Part shown: positions 1 to 6,287 of the stretch, piece after piece | How positions within the stretch are numbered: the first letter of the stretch is position 1 | Layout: each line of letters opens with the position of its first letter | Origin: an uncultured Eubacteriales bacterium | Lineage (GTDB): Bacteria > Bacillota > Clostridia > Oscillospirales > Oscillospiraceae | DNA: 10,815 nt | NCBI GenBank assembly: GCA_900551355.1 | Contig: URVR01000046.1 | Span: 1 to 10,815 of the forward strand | Direction of reading: 5' to 3' | Program-made: the position numbers and the translations under genes | Notes under the pieces: generated by a model | The model's input: only the letters and a program-made list of their open reading frames with translations | The model's database searches: none | What the model was told of the DNA's origin: nothing

Positions 1-158
1 TCGTAGTCCGCCGGCAGGCGCACCCAGCCGGTAAAGTCGCTGCCGGCGCCGTCGCCCTTTTGCAGATGGTCGTGGGCGATGCGCAGGCGCGGCGCCAGCG
101 CCGCCTCGTAGGGCAGCGGAATAAAGCTGTTGCAGCTATTGAGGTCCACACGGATCAT
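1..158 (-). CDS. pgi: Glucose-6-phosphate isomerase, N-terminal fragment (cut by window edge)
   Basis: Only the first 52 codons are present; the gene runs off the left edge. The start is ATG at 158-156, preceded by AAGGAGG (complement of 167-173) at 8 bases, a strong ribosome binding site. The fragment begins MIRVDLNSCNSF and contains GAGSDFTGWVRLP at residues 37-49. This resembles the 'G(A/L)GNDFLGWVDLPVNYD' signature near the N-terminus of Firmicutes phosphoglucose isomerases. The family interconverts glucose 6-phosphate and fructose 6-phosphate in cytosolic glycolysis and gluconeogenesis. The catalytic region lies outside the window, so the call rests on N-terminal similarity from memory. 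It has its own likely promoter and follows the terminator of the carboxypeptidase gene, so it is probably transcribed separately. Confidence 0.8.
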   Translation of the reverse strand, partial: MIRVDLNSCNSFIPLPYEAALAPRLRIAHDHLQKGDGAGSDFTGWVRLPADY

Positions 159-215
159 ATGTCATTCCTCCTTGGTGAAAGTCGGGTATTTCCGTCCTGC
201 TTTTCAGTTTTTCAT

Positions 216-244
216 ATATTACAACGAACGTACCCAAATTACAA
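216..244 (-). promoter_or_regulatory. Likely sigma-A promoter for pgi
   Basis: On the minus strand, TTGTAA (complement of 239-244, 4/6 to TTGACA) is separated by 17 bases from TAATAT (complement of 216-221, 4/6 to TATAAT). The stretch is clearly AT-richer than the genes on either side. It lies about 58 bases upstream of the pgi start, leaving a leader of roughly 50 bases. Confidence 0.5.
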
Positions 245-248
245 GGGG

Positions 249-278
249 AAAAAGGCGGTCTATGCCGCAAATACCGCC
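249..278 (-). terminator. Intrinsic terminator overlapping the end of the carboxypeptidase gene
   Basis: On the minus strand GGCGGT (278-273) pairs with ACCGCC (259-254) across a 13-base loop and is followed at once by TTTTT (253-249). The TAG stop of the upstream gene (262-260) lies inside the loop. The 6-bp stem is GC-rich but short, so this is a moderate terminator. It would insulate pgi from the carboxypeptidase gene. Confidence 0.5.
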
Positions 279-1411
279 ATGCGCAGCAGCTGGGTGAATA
301 CCTGCCCCCAGCTGCGCCGCGCCACGTCCTCCGCCGCCGTCAGCGGCACCGTCAGCAGCGGCGTGTCGCCGTCCAGCATGGTCAGCTCGCCCAGCTGTTG
401 TCCCGCCGCCACCGGCGCCGTCACCTGCGGCTCCAGCGTAACGGTGCGGGTCAGTGCGCCGGCCTTCGACTTCTCCACCAGCACCGCGGCGTTCTCCGTC
501 TCCGCCACGAGCTGCACGGTGTCCACCGTGCCCATCACCACCGGTACGGGGGCCAGCGGCTCCTGCGGCACGGCGCTGACCAGCGTGTAGGTGGAAAAGC
601 CGTAGTTCAGCAGCGCCTTGGCGTCGTTGGTGCGGGTGTCCTTGTCCGGCGCCTTCATAATGACGGCGATCAGCTCCATACCGTCACGCTCCGCCGTGGC
701 GCTGATGCAGTAGCCCGCCGAGGCGGTGTAGCCGGTCTTGAGGCCGGTGGCCCCGTCATAGAACCGGATGAGCTTATTGGTGTTGGCCAGCTGGAACGCG
801 CCGCCCCGGATGGTGTCCATCCAGATGGTGGTGAAGCGCCGGATGTCCGGGTGGTGCAGGATCAGCTCCCGGCTCATGAGGGCGATGTCGTGGGCGCTGG
901 TGACGTGACCCTCCGCCGTCAGGCCGGTGCAGTTGACGAAGTGGGTGTCCTCCATGCCCAGCTCCGCCGCCCGCTGGTTCATCCGCTCTACGAACAGCTC
1001 GTGTACGCCGGCTACCTTCTCCGCCAGCGCCACCGCCGCGTCGTTGCCGGAGGCCACACACACCGCCTTCAGCAGCTCCTCCACGGTGATCTGCTCGCCC
1101 TCCGCCAGAAAGACCTGGCTGCCGCCCATGCCGGCGGCAGCCGCGCTGACCGTCACCACGTCGTCATAGTGGATGGTGCCGCTGTCGATGGTCTCCATGG
1201 TCAGCAGCAGCGTCATGACCTTGGTGACGCTGGCCGGCTCCAGCTGCTCATGCTCGTTCTGGGTGTACAGGATCTGGCCGGTGGTCTTTTCCATCAGCAG
1301 CGCCGCCCGGCTGGTGATGGGCAGCTCCACCGCCGCCGCAGCCGCCGGCCACAGGGCCAGCGCGCACAGCAGCGCCGTCAGCAGACACGCCGCCCGCCGT
1401 AAGTTTTTCAT
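260..1411 (-). CDS. D-alanyl-D-alanine carboxypeptidase (PBP5/DacF-type, peptidase S11)
   Basis: This 383-residue secreted penicillin-binding protein removes the terminal D-Ala from peptidoglycan pentapeptides, limiting cross-linking. A signal peptide covers about residues 1-27 (KNLRR, hydrophobic core, AAAAA). The three active-site motifs of the family are intact: SVTK at 61-64 (nucleophile S61, base K64), SGN at 121-123, and KTG at 225-227 within GLKTGYT. A beta-rich PBP5 C-terminal domain follows at about 275-360. The tail RRSWGQVFTQLLRMAVF is amphipathic and probably holds the enzyme on the outer face of the membrane. The ATG start is supported by GGAGG (complement of 1421-1425) at 9 bases. 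Length fits B. subtilis DacF/DacB (380-390). Those paralogues act in sporulation, but sequence alone does not tell a vegetative from a spore-specific role, so I give no symbol. I see no convincing sigma-A promoter in 1412-1527 on this strand. Confidence 0.95.
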   Translation of the reverse strand: MKNLRRAACLLTALLCALALWPAAAAAVELPITSRAALLMEKTTGQILYTQNEHEQLEPASVTKVMTLLLTMETIDSGTIHYDDVVTVSAAAAGMGGSQVFLAEGEQITVEELLKAVCVASGNDAAVALAEKVAGVHELFVERMNQRAAELGMEDTHFVNCTGLTAEGHVTSAHDIALMSRELILHHPDIRRFTTIWMDTIRGGAFQLANTNKLIRFYDGATGLKTGYTASAGYCISATAERDGMELIAVIMKAPDKDTRTNDAKALLNYGFSTYTLVSAVPQEPLAPVPVVMGTVDTVQLVAETENAAVLVEKSKAGALTRTVTLEPQVTAPVAAGQQLGELTMLDGDTPLLTVPLTAAEDVARRSWGQVFTQLLRMAVFAA

Positions 1412-1488
1412 GATGCAGTTCCTCCCCCGCGTTTTTTCTATTCCTATGCCGGGGCGGTGGAAATCATGCGCTTCGACAGAATTTCCGG

Positions 1489-1517
1489 TTGCAAATCCCC
1501 GGGCGACCTGTTATAAT
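1489..1517 (+). promoter_or_regulatory. Promoter of tRNA-Gly
   Basis: TTGCAA (1489-1494, 4/6 to the -35 consensus) lies 17 bases from a perfect TATAAT (1512-1517). The mature tRNA begins at 1528, 10 bases after the -10 box, so the transcript has almost no leader. This is normal for a lone tRNA gene. Confidence 0.8.
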
Positions 1518-1527
1518 AGCACCGTTC

Positions 1528-1601
1528 GCAGGGTTGGTATATCGGTATTACAGCGGCTTCCCAAGCCGTTAAGGCGGGTTCGACTCCCGTACCCTGCTCC
1601 A
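1528..1601 (+). tRNA. tRNA-Gly(CCC)
   Basis: The 74-base cloverleaf folds by eye. The acceptor stem GCAGGGT/ACCCTGC has 7 pairs. The D arm is weak (GTAT/TTAC, loop ATCGGTA). The anticodon stem is GCGGC/GCCGT around loop TTCCCAA, giving anticodon CCC. The variable loop is TAAG, and the T arm is GCGGG/CCCGT around TTCGACT. Discriminator T and an encoded CCA end complete the gene. CCC reads GGG glycine codons, which should be frequent in such a GC-rich genome. The gene stands alone between the divergent carboxypeptidase gene and the convergent glycerate kinase gene. Confidence 0.95.
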
Positions 1602-1646
1602 AAAAGAAAACACCATCCGTCAGGATGGTGTTTTCTTTTTGGAGCA
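1595..1646. terminator. Long bidirectional intrinsic terminator (tRNA-Gly and glycerate kinase)
   Basis: A perfect inverted repeat has core arms 1601-1618 and 1623-1640 around the loop GTCA. The arms are A-rich outside and GC-rich inside (CACCATCC/GGATGGTG), so each strand ends its stem in a T-rich tract. Pairing continues outward for six more bases (TGCTCC 1595-1600 with GGAGCA 1641-1646), giving 24-bp arms that include the 3' end of the tRNA. It should stop tRNA transcription on the plus strand and glycerate kinase transcription on the minus strand. The 118 bases between it and the glycerate kinase stop (1647-1764) hold no gene I can support. Confidence 0.9.
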
Positions 1647-1764
1647 GCACTTTTGCTACGCCAAAGTGGTCGCCTGCGGGCGGGTGATTGAACGCGAGTG
1701 GGGGAACCTCAGGCGGGTTTCTCCTGCGCGCATTTTGTTCCCTGCGGCATGCTTAGGCGTTCTC

Positions 1765-2898
1765 TTACTTCTCCAGCGCCGCCATGAACCGCAGTAGGTT
1801 CTCCACGGTGAAGCGCAGGTTCTTCTCACTGTGCTGCCGGGCCTCCGCCAGCGTGCAGGGCGCCGGGTTGATGGGGAACACCCCGGATACCCCTGCCGCA
1901 TAGACCGCGTCCAGCGCCGTTTCGCAGCCGCCCACCAGCGCCGCCACGGGGATGCCCAGCGCCCTGGCCCGCCGGGCCACACCGATGACCGTCTTGCCCC
2001 GCAGGCTCTGGCTGTCCAGGTGCCCCTCGCCGGTGATGACCAGCCGGGCGCCCCGGCAGCGGCGGTCAAAGTCCGCCGTGTCCAGCACCGTGTCGATGCC
2101 CATGCGCAGCGTACCGCCGAAAAGAGCGGCGGCTCCCACGCCGAAGCCGCCGGCCGCGCCGCCGCCGGGCAGCGTCAGCACCTCCGCGCCCAGATCCCGG
2201 GTCAGCACCTGCGCCAGATGGTACAGGCCCGCGTCCAGCCGGGCCACCATGGCCGCATCCGCGCCCTTCTGGGGGCCGAACACCGCCGCAGCGCCCTCCG
2301 GGCCGCACAGCGGGTTGTCGATGTCGCACATCACCGTCACCGGTACGGCGCCCAGCGTCCGGCGCAGCGCCTCCGTCCGGATATGGGCGATGCGCGTGAG
2401 AGTGCCGCCCACCGGTACGAAGGGGCGGCCCTGCGCATCGAGAAATTCCGCGCCCAGCGCGGCGGCGGCGCCGCAGCCGCCGTCGTTGGTGGCGCTGCCG
2501 CCCAGCCCCAGCACCAGCCGCGCCGCGCCGTGGGACAGCGCGTGTGTCATCAGCTGACCCACGCCATAGGTGGTGGTCTTTTCCGGATCACGGGCGTCTC
2601 CCACCAGCGGCAGACCCGCCGCCGCGGCCATCTCCACCACCGCCGTGCCGTCCGGCAGAAGGGCGTAGTGCGCCGTCATCGGCTCCCCATAGGGGCCGGT
2701 GCAGGGCGCGGCGATCCGCCGGCCGCCCACGGCGGCAAGAAACGCGTCCACCGTGCCCTCGCCGCCGTCAGCCACCGGGATGGCGCAGATCTCCGCCGAC
2801 GGCTCCAGTCGGAGGATCTCCGCCGACGCGATGCGGCAGATGTCCCCGGAGGACAGGCTGCCCTTGAAGGAATCCGGGATCAATACATACTTGCTCAT
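1765..2898 (-). CDS. glxK: Glycerate kinase (GlxK/GarK family)
   Basis: This 377-residue cytosolic enzyme phosphorylates D-glycerate with ATP, feeding glycerate from serine, glyoxylate or sugar-acid breakdown into lower glycolysis; characterised GarK/GlxK members make 2-phosphoglycerate. Family signatures appear in order: IPDSFKGSLSS (7-17), VADGGEGT (42-49), GLGGSATNDGGCG (131-143), CDIDNPLCGPEGAA (191-204) running into FGPQKGA (207-213), a glycine-rich LPGGGAAGGFG (243-253), and ITGEGHLDSQSLRGKT (288-303). Length matches the family (about 380). I chose the ATG at 2898 because AAAGGA (complement of 2908-2913) sits 9 bases upstream. A longer in-frame reading to 2937 would run through a terminator hairpin. 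The gene begins just after the lipoprotein gene's terminator and has no neighbour of the same pathway. It must use read-through or a promoter hidden upstream. Confidence 0.95.
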   Translation of the reverse strand: MSKYVLIPDSFKGSLSSGDICRIASAEILRLEPSAEICAIPVADGGEGTVDAFLAAVGGRRIAAPCTGPYGEPMTAHYALLPDGTAVVEMAAAAGLPLVGDARDPEKTTTYGVGQLMTHALSHGAARLVLGLGGSATNDGGCGAAAALGAEFLDAQGRPFVPVGGTLTRIAHIRTEALRRTLGAVPVTVMCDIDNPLCGPEGAAAVFGPQKGADAAMVARLDAGLYHLAQVLTRDLGAEVLTLPGGGAAGGFGVGAAALFGGTLRMGIDTVLDTADFDRRCRGARLVITGEGHLDSQSLRGKTVIGVARRARALGIPVAALVGGCETALDAVYAAGVSGVFPINPAPCTLAEARQHSEKNLRFTVENLLRFMAALEK

Positions 2899-2917
2899 GG
2901 CATCCGTTCCTTTCCCG

Positions 2918-2950
2918 AAAAAAGCAAGCCGCGGCACTGGCCGCGGCTTG
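2918..2950 (-). terminator. Intrinsic terminator of the lipoprotein gene
   Basis: On the minus strand CAAGCCGCGGC (2950-2940) pairs perfectly with GCCGCGGCTTG (2935-2925) around a 4-base loop. C and then six T follow (2924-2918). It starts 11 bases after the lipoprotein stop codon. Its T-tract ends only about five bases before the glycerate kinase ribosome binding site. Confidence 0.9.
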
Positions 2951-2961
2951 TCTGCGTTGTT

Positions 2962-3660
2962 TTACAGTGCGTAGAACAGCTCCGCCATCTGGGCCGTCAC
3001 ATCCTCCGTATAGCTGCACAGCGTCACGCAGTAGATGTAGTTGCCCTGCTTCAGGCAGATCACCAGCTCGTACATGGGCGTGTCCTGCACCGTGGCCGTC
3101 AGGGCGACAGCCGGGCGCTCCGCACCGGCGAACTCCACCGTGGTCACGGCGGCGGTGACGTTCTCGAATCCGTAGGTGCTCATGGCGTCCGGCAGCTGTT
3201 GGGCGGACAGCTCCGCGTACTCCTGGGCGCTCATGGTGGTGCCGAACAGCAGGCCCATGTTCTGGAACACCACGTTCATGGTCATCAGGCCGTCGGTGGA
3301 AGTGGCGTACATGTCCTGCACGCTCTGGTTCTCCTCCATCAGCTTCTTCATGTCCTCGTCGCTGGTGCCGTCGGTGAGGAAGCCGTTGATCTCCGCGATC
3401 TGCTCCTCCGTGTAGAACACCCACGTCTCGTCCAGCGTGCAGCCGATACCGGCAAACTCGTTGGTGTAGGTGCCGCCGTTGACGCTGCCCATCTCCGGCG
3501 TCTCGCCGTCCGGCTCGGCGGTGTCCACCTGACCGGTGACGGACGGATCGGGCTGCGCGCCCGGCTCCACTGTGCCGCCGGTCTGCTCCGGCGCCTGCTG
3601 GCCGCAGGCCGTCATGGCCAGCAGCATCAAGGCCATCAGCATGGCCGCAAATTTCTTCAT
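2962..3660 (-). CDS. Lipoprotein of unknown function
   Basis: This 232-residue protein carries a lipoprotein signal: MKKFAAML, a hydrophobic core and the lipobox LAMTAC, with the modified cysteine at residue 19. A Pro/Glu/Asp/Gly/Thr-rich linker (about 22-60) is followed by a globular domain of about 170 residues (GGTYTNEFAGIGCTLDETW onward). That domain has mixed alpha/beta character, and its end is rich in beta-type segments. It should be anchored on the outer face of the membrane. The ATG at 3660 has GGGAGG (complement of 3667-3672) at 6 bases, and an in-frame extension to 3855 would overlap the promoter region. I do not recognise the family. The 'EFAGIGC.LDE.W' opening is reminiscent of small Firmicutes lipoproteins with a PsbP-like fold, but that is only an impression. 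It is divergent from spoIIE and ends at its own terminator. Confidence 0.85.
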   Translation of the reverse strand: MKKFAAMLMALMLLAMTACGQQAPEQTGGTVEPGAQPDPSVTGQVDTAEPDGETPEMGSVNGGTYTNEFAGIGCTLDETWVFYTEEQIAEINGFLTDGTSDEDMKKLMEENQSVQDMYATSTDGLMTMNVVFQNMGLLFGTTMSAQEYAELSAQQLPDAMSTYGFENVTAAVTTVEFAGAERPAVALTATVQDTPMYELVICLKQGNYIYCVTLCSYTEDVTAQMAELFYAL

Positions 3661-3702
3661 ATGGCTCCTCCCTTTGCGGAAATATCTGTTGTTACCGCCG
3701 TC

Positions 3703-3731
3703 ATTGTACCAAATCGGGCGGGGAAATACAA
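3703..3731 (-). promoter_or_regulatory. Likely sigma-A promoter of the lipoprotein gene
   Basis: On the minus strand TTGTAT (complement of 3726-3731) lies 17 bases from TACAAT (complement of 3703-3708, 5/6 to consensus). It is about 43 bases upstream of the lipoprotein ATG. It shares the 139-base divergent region with the spoIIE promoter. Confidence 0.6.
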
Positions 3732-3742
3732 CAGCAAAATTT

Positions 3743-3776
3743 CCCGACAGGATGCGCCCCGCCTTTCCGCTACAAT
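3743..3776 (+). promoter_or_regulatory. Likely spoIIE promoter with 21-bp spacing and a Spo0A-box-like site
   Basis: TACAAT (3771-3776) is a good -10 box 24 bases before the TTG start. The hexamer 17 bases upstream (CAGGAT) is not a -35 box, but CCGACA (3744-3749, 4/6) fits at a 21-base spacing. It is overlapped by CCCGACA (3743-3749), 5/7 to the Spo0A box TTCGACA. A wide-spaced sigma-A promoter activated by Spo0A~P is how B. subtilis spoIIE is known to be driven. A 7-bp inverted repeat, GGGAAAT (3721-3727) and ATTTCCC (3739-3745), touches the same region. Confidence 0.45.
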
Positions 3777-3799
3777 AAGGGCGAAAGGAGGGACAAGCC

Positions 3800-5809
3800 T
3801 TGAAAACTGTCACCGAGGTCAGCCGTTCCGTCCCGCTCCGCCCGCTTCTGACCATGTTCCTGCCGGCTGCTGCCGCTTTTTTGCTGACCGGCGGCGCGCT
3901 GGACGGTCTGTACAGTCCCTGGTCGCTGGCGGTGGTATCCGCCGCCGGCGTTGGATGGCCTGGGCTCAGCGCCCTGCTGGGCGCCGGACTGGGCGCTTTT
4001 CTTTTTCTGGATTTTCAGGCGGGGCTGCGCCATACCGCCGCCGCCATCCTCATTTTCTGCGCCGGCACCGCGTTCTGCACCACCCGTCTGTACCGCAGGC
4101 CCCGGTTCCGCCCTGCTGCCGCCGTGGTCATGACGCTGCTGGTGCAGTCGGCGTACCTGTTCCAGCGCCAGCCGAAACAGTGGACGCTGTGTGCCGCCGC
4201 GCTGGCCATCCTCTGGGCCGGAGCCGTACTGCTCCCCGCCCTGACGGACAGTGCTGCCGATGGCGAGACCCAGCAGCAGGCGTGGTTCCTGCTGGCGCTG
4301 GGCGTGTGCCTGTCCGCCTATGGCTGGGAGGTATCCGGCTTCCGGGTGGGCGGTCTGCTGGCCGCCGCCCTGCTGCTGACGGCAGCACGCCGTCTGACCC
4401 CTGCCGCCGCTGCGGCTGCTGGGGCCGTGACCGGTCTTGTGCTGGATCTCTACACCGGCGAAACGGTGCTGCTGACCGCCGTGCTCTGCGGCGCTGCCGC
4501 CGCGGCAGCGGCTCTGCAGAGACGTGGGCGGCTTCTGTCGCCGCTGGCGTTCTGCGTCGTGGCCGCCGCCGTGTACCTTCTGCTGGACGGGCCGGACCTG
4601 CTGCCGCTGCTTTGCCAGAGCATCGCCGGGGCGGGCCTGTATCTGCTGCTGCCGGAGCATCTGCTGCCCCGGCTGGCGCAGCGCGCCGTCAGCACCGCCC
4701 GGAGCGCTCCCGATCAGGAGGAGGCGGCGACGCCCGCTGCCGCGTTCCGTGCCGTGTACGACAGCTTTTTTACCGATACCACGCCGCCCCGTCCGGAGAA
4801 TCCCGCCGTGCTGTTTGACCGGGCCGCCGAGCAGGTGTGCGCCGGGTGCCTGCTGCGGCAGGACTGCTGGCAGACCCGCTACATCGACACCTACAACGCC
4901 TTCAACGACGCCTGCCCCCGGCTGCTGGGACGAGGCAGCGCCTGCGCGGAGGATTTTCCCCTGCACTTCACCAGCCGCTGTCTGCACTTTCCTCAGCTGC
5001 TGGAGGCGCTGAACGATCAGCTTCACCAGTTTCTGCTGCGCCGGAGCCACCGGCTCCAGCTGGAGGCGGCCTATCAGGTGGCCCGGGAGCAGTACGCCCA
5101 GATGTCGGAGGTGCTGTCCGCCGACGTACCGGCATCGGCGACGCCGCGGTTCAGCTGCATCACCGGCACCGCCCTGCGCCCCCGGGAGGGCGAGACGCTG
5201 TGCGGCGACCAGACCGCGTCCTTCGAAGCGGGCGGCGCCGCCTACCTGCTGCTGTCCGACGGCATGGGCAGCGGCGAGGAGGCCCACCGGGAGGCCGCCA
5301 TGACCGTCCGGCTGCTGAAGCAGTTCCTGCAGGCCGGCGTGGAGCCGTCCCCCGCCCTGAAGACCCTGAATACCGCGCTGCTGCTGCGCTGCCGGGAGGG
5401 CGGCGGCTTCACCACCATTGATCTCGCCCGGATCGACCGCACCTCCGGCGCGGTGACGCTGTATAAGTACGGCGCGGCGGCGTCCTATTTCAAAAAGCAC
5501 GGGCGGGTCGTCCGCTACGCCGGCAGCGCGCTGCCCGCCGGGCTGGAAAATGCCGCTCAGCAGCCGGAGGCCATCCGCTTTACGCTGCCGCCGGGCGGCT
5601 GGCTGGTGCTGCTGTCCGACGGCGTCACCGCCGGGGACGGCGACGAGTGGGTGCAGGACCTGCTGGCCGGGTGGGAGGGCAGCTCCCCGGAGGAGCTGGC
5701 CCGGCGCATCCTGACGCTGTCCGCCGACCACGGCGGCCTGTCCGACGACTGCGCCGTGCTGGCGCTGTACCGCCCCCGGGGCGAAGATTCCGGCAGATCG
5801 CAGGTATAA
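3800..5809 (+). CDS. spoIIE: Stage II sporulation protein E (membrane PP2C phosphatase)
   Basis: This 669-residue protein has the SpoIIE architecture. A multi-spanning hydrophobic N-terminus (about residues 17-295, roughly eight to ten segments) leads to a linking region with the cysteine cluster CAGCLLRQDCW (C347, C350, C356), then a PPM serine phosphatase domain from about 450. Metal-binding signatures are CGD (468-470), SDGMGSGEEA (486-495), SDGVTAGD (606-613) and LSDDCAV (647-653). In known spore formers SpoIIE sits at the polar septum and dephosphorylates SpoIIAA-P, which frees sigma-F in the forespore. It is shorter than B. subtilis SpoIIE (827 residues), mostly in the linker. The start is TTG: AAAGGAGG (3784-3791) lies 8 bases before it, and the next in-frame ATG (residue 19) has no such site. 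The next gene begins 59 bases downstream and is probably co-transcribed. Confidence 0.95.
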   Translation: MKTVTEVSRSVPLRPLLTMFLPAAAAFLLTGGALDGLYSPWSLAVVSAAGVGWPGLSALLGAGLGAFLFLDFQAGLRHTAAAILIFCAGTAFCTTRLYRRPRFRPAAAVVMTLLVQSAYLFQRQPKQWTLCAAALAILWAGAVLLPALTDSAADGETQQQAWFLLALGVCLSAYGWEVSGFRVGGLLAAALLLTAARRLTPAAAAAAGAVTGLVLDLYTGETVLLTAVLCGAAAAAAALQRRGRLLSPLAFCVVAAAVYLLLDGPDLLPLLCQSIAGAGLYLLLPEHLLPRLAQRAVSTARSAPDQEEAATPAAAFRAVYDSFFTDTTPPRPENPAVLFDRAAEQVCAGCLLRQDCWQTRYIDTYNAFNDACPRLLGRGSACAEDFPLHFTSRCLHFPQLLEALNDQLHQFLLRRSHRLQLEAAYQVAREQYAQMSEVLSADVPASATPRFSCITGTALRPREGETLCGDQTASFEAGGAAYLLLSDGMGSGEEAHREAAMTVRLLKQFLQAGVEPSPALKTLNTALLLRCREGGGFTTIDLARIDRTSGAVTLYKYGAAASYFKKHGRVVRYAGSALPAGLENAAQQPEAIRFTLPPGGWLVLLSDGVTAGDGDEWVQDLLAGWEGSSPEELARRILTLSADHGGLSDDCAVLALYRPRGEDSGRSQV

Positions 5810-5819
5810 GCTGCCGCCG

Positions 5820-5854
5820 CGCTGTCCATACTACCATTGTAAAAACGGACAGCG
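5820..5854 (+). repeat. Inverted repeat abutting the ribosome binding site of the next gene
   Basis: CGCTGTCC (5820-5827) and GGACAGCG (5847-5854) form perfect 8-bp arms around a 19-base A/T-rich loop. The right arm ends where the ribosome binding site GAGGAGGG (5854-5861) starts. It could be an operator or an mRNA stem in the spoIIE/downstream-gene spacer. No T-tract follows, so it is not a terminator. Confidence 0.5.
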
Positions 5855-5868
5855 AGGAGGGCATATTC

Positions 5869-6129
5869 TTGGTCAAAGGCATTTCCCGGCGGGTCATCGT
5901 GGTGGATTCCCCCGACCCGCAGATCTTCGAACAGGCAATTTTCATTCTCCGCACCGACGGCGGCGGCGTCAGCTCCCAGCAGCTGGTGGATCAGGCCGTC
6001 CGCATCGCCAAGAACTACGCCCGCTGTCAGGGCGCGCCGCGGCGGCGGTTTCACGCACCCGCATGGCTCTGGGCCGCGGCGGGTGCCGCCGCCATCGGCC
6101 TGACGTGGCTTCTGTGCACCGTGCTGTGA
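5869..6129 (+). CDS. Small C-terminally membrane-anchored protein downstream of spoIIE
   Basis: This 86-residue protein has a soluble N-terminal part and a single hydrophobic segment at the extreme C-terminus (about 64-85, WLWAAAGAAAIGLTWLL). A basic stretch (PRRRFH, 57-62) precedes that segment, suggesting a tail-anchored protein with its N-terminus in the cytosol. The N-terminal part, RRVIVVDSPDPQIFEQAIFIL, looks like one conserved strand-loop-helix. I recall similar 'VIVV.SPDP..FEQAIFI' small proteins in Oscillospiraceae annotated as hypothetical, but cannot check this here. The start is TTG at 5869 with GAGGAGGG 7 bases upstream; the open frame extends back into spoIIE, but no other start there has a binding site. 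Its position 59 bases after spoIIE suggests shared transcription and a possible link to sporulation, which is inference only. Confidence 0.8.
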   Translation: MVKGISRRVIVVDSPDPQIFEQAIFILRTDGGGVSSQQLVDQAVRIAKNYARCQGAPRRRFHAPAWLWAAAGAAAIGLTWLLCTVL

Positions 6130-6143
6130 TCTATTTTCACCGG

Positions 6144-6177
6144 TTTCAGCGGGACTAACCCGTTTGAAATACTTTTT
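6144..6177 (+). terminator. Probable intrinsic terminator after the small membrane protein gene
   Basis: TTTCA (6144-6148) and CGGG (6150-6153) pair with CCCG (6159-6162) and TGAAA (6165-6169), with a small internal bulge and a loop of ACTAA. TACTTTTT follows (6170-6177). The hairpin starts 14 bases after the stop codon. Confidence 0.5.
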
Positions 6178-6203
6178 CCATCATTTTTCTCCTCACTTGG
6201 GGC

Positions 6204-6230
6204 GGGCGGTATGCGTCCGCCTCTCTTTTT
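6204..6230 (+). terminator. Second, weaker plus-strand terminator
   Basis: GGCGG (6205-6209) pairs with CCGCC (6217-6221), with a closing G-T pair at 6204/6222, followed by the T-rich tail TCTCTTTTT (6222-6230). The stem is short but GC-rich. Confidence 0.45.
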
Positions 6231-6234
6231 GCGC

Positions 6235-6270
6235 AAAAAAAAGCAGACGGCCATAGCCGTCTGCTTTTTT
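6235..6270. terminator. Strong bidirectional terminator between convergent genes
   Basis: Perfect arms at 6237-6251 and 6256-6270 (GCAGACGGC/GCCGTCTGC with flanking A6/T6) enclose the loop CATA. The plus strand ends in six T (6265-6270). The minus strand ends in eight T (complement of 6235-6242). It ends the minus-strand surface locus 18 bases past its stop codon and backs up the plus-strand terminators. Confidence 0.9.
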
Positions 6271-6287
6271 GCTCTTTTCCGCCGCGC

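Noticed and set aside
1472..1478. An exact TTCGACA (Spo0A box) between the carboxypeptidase gene and tRNA-Gly.
   Set aside because: A 7-base match is expected about once by chance in both strands of a window this long, and there is no second box or fitting promoter geometry.
1444..1650. A 68-codon minus-strand frame containing GTGVEPALTAWEA.
   Set aside because: It is the antisense of tRNA-Gly and its terminator. The GTGVEPA-type text is a known false product of tRNA regions.
1831..4818. A 995-codon plus-strand open frame, and a 653-codon minus-strand frame at 3770-5731.
   Set aside because: They cross several real genes and intergenic terminators, and their translations are low-complexity Arg/Ala/Gly/His/Gln text typical of shadow frames in GC-rich DNA.
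5804..5834. A sigma-E-like promoter (GTATAAG, 16 bases, CATACTAC) after spoIIE.
   Set aside because: The -35 match is poor and the spacing is at the limit; the -10 part overlaps an inverted repeat that may explain the sequence otherwise.
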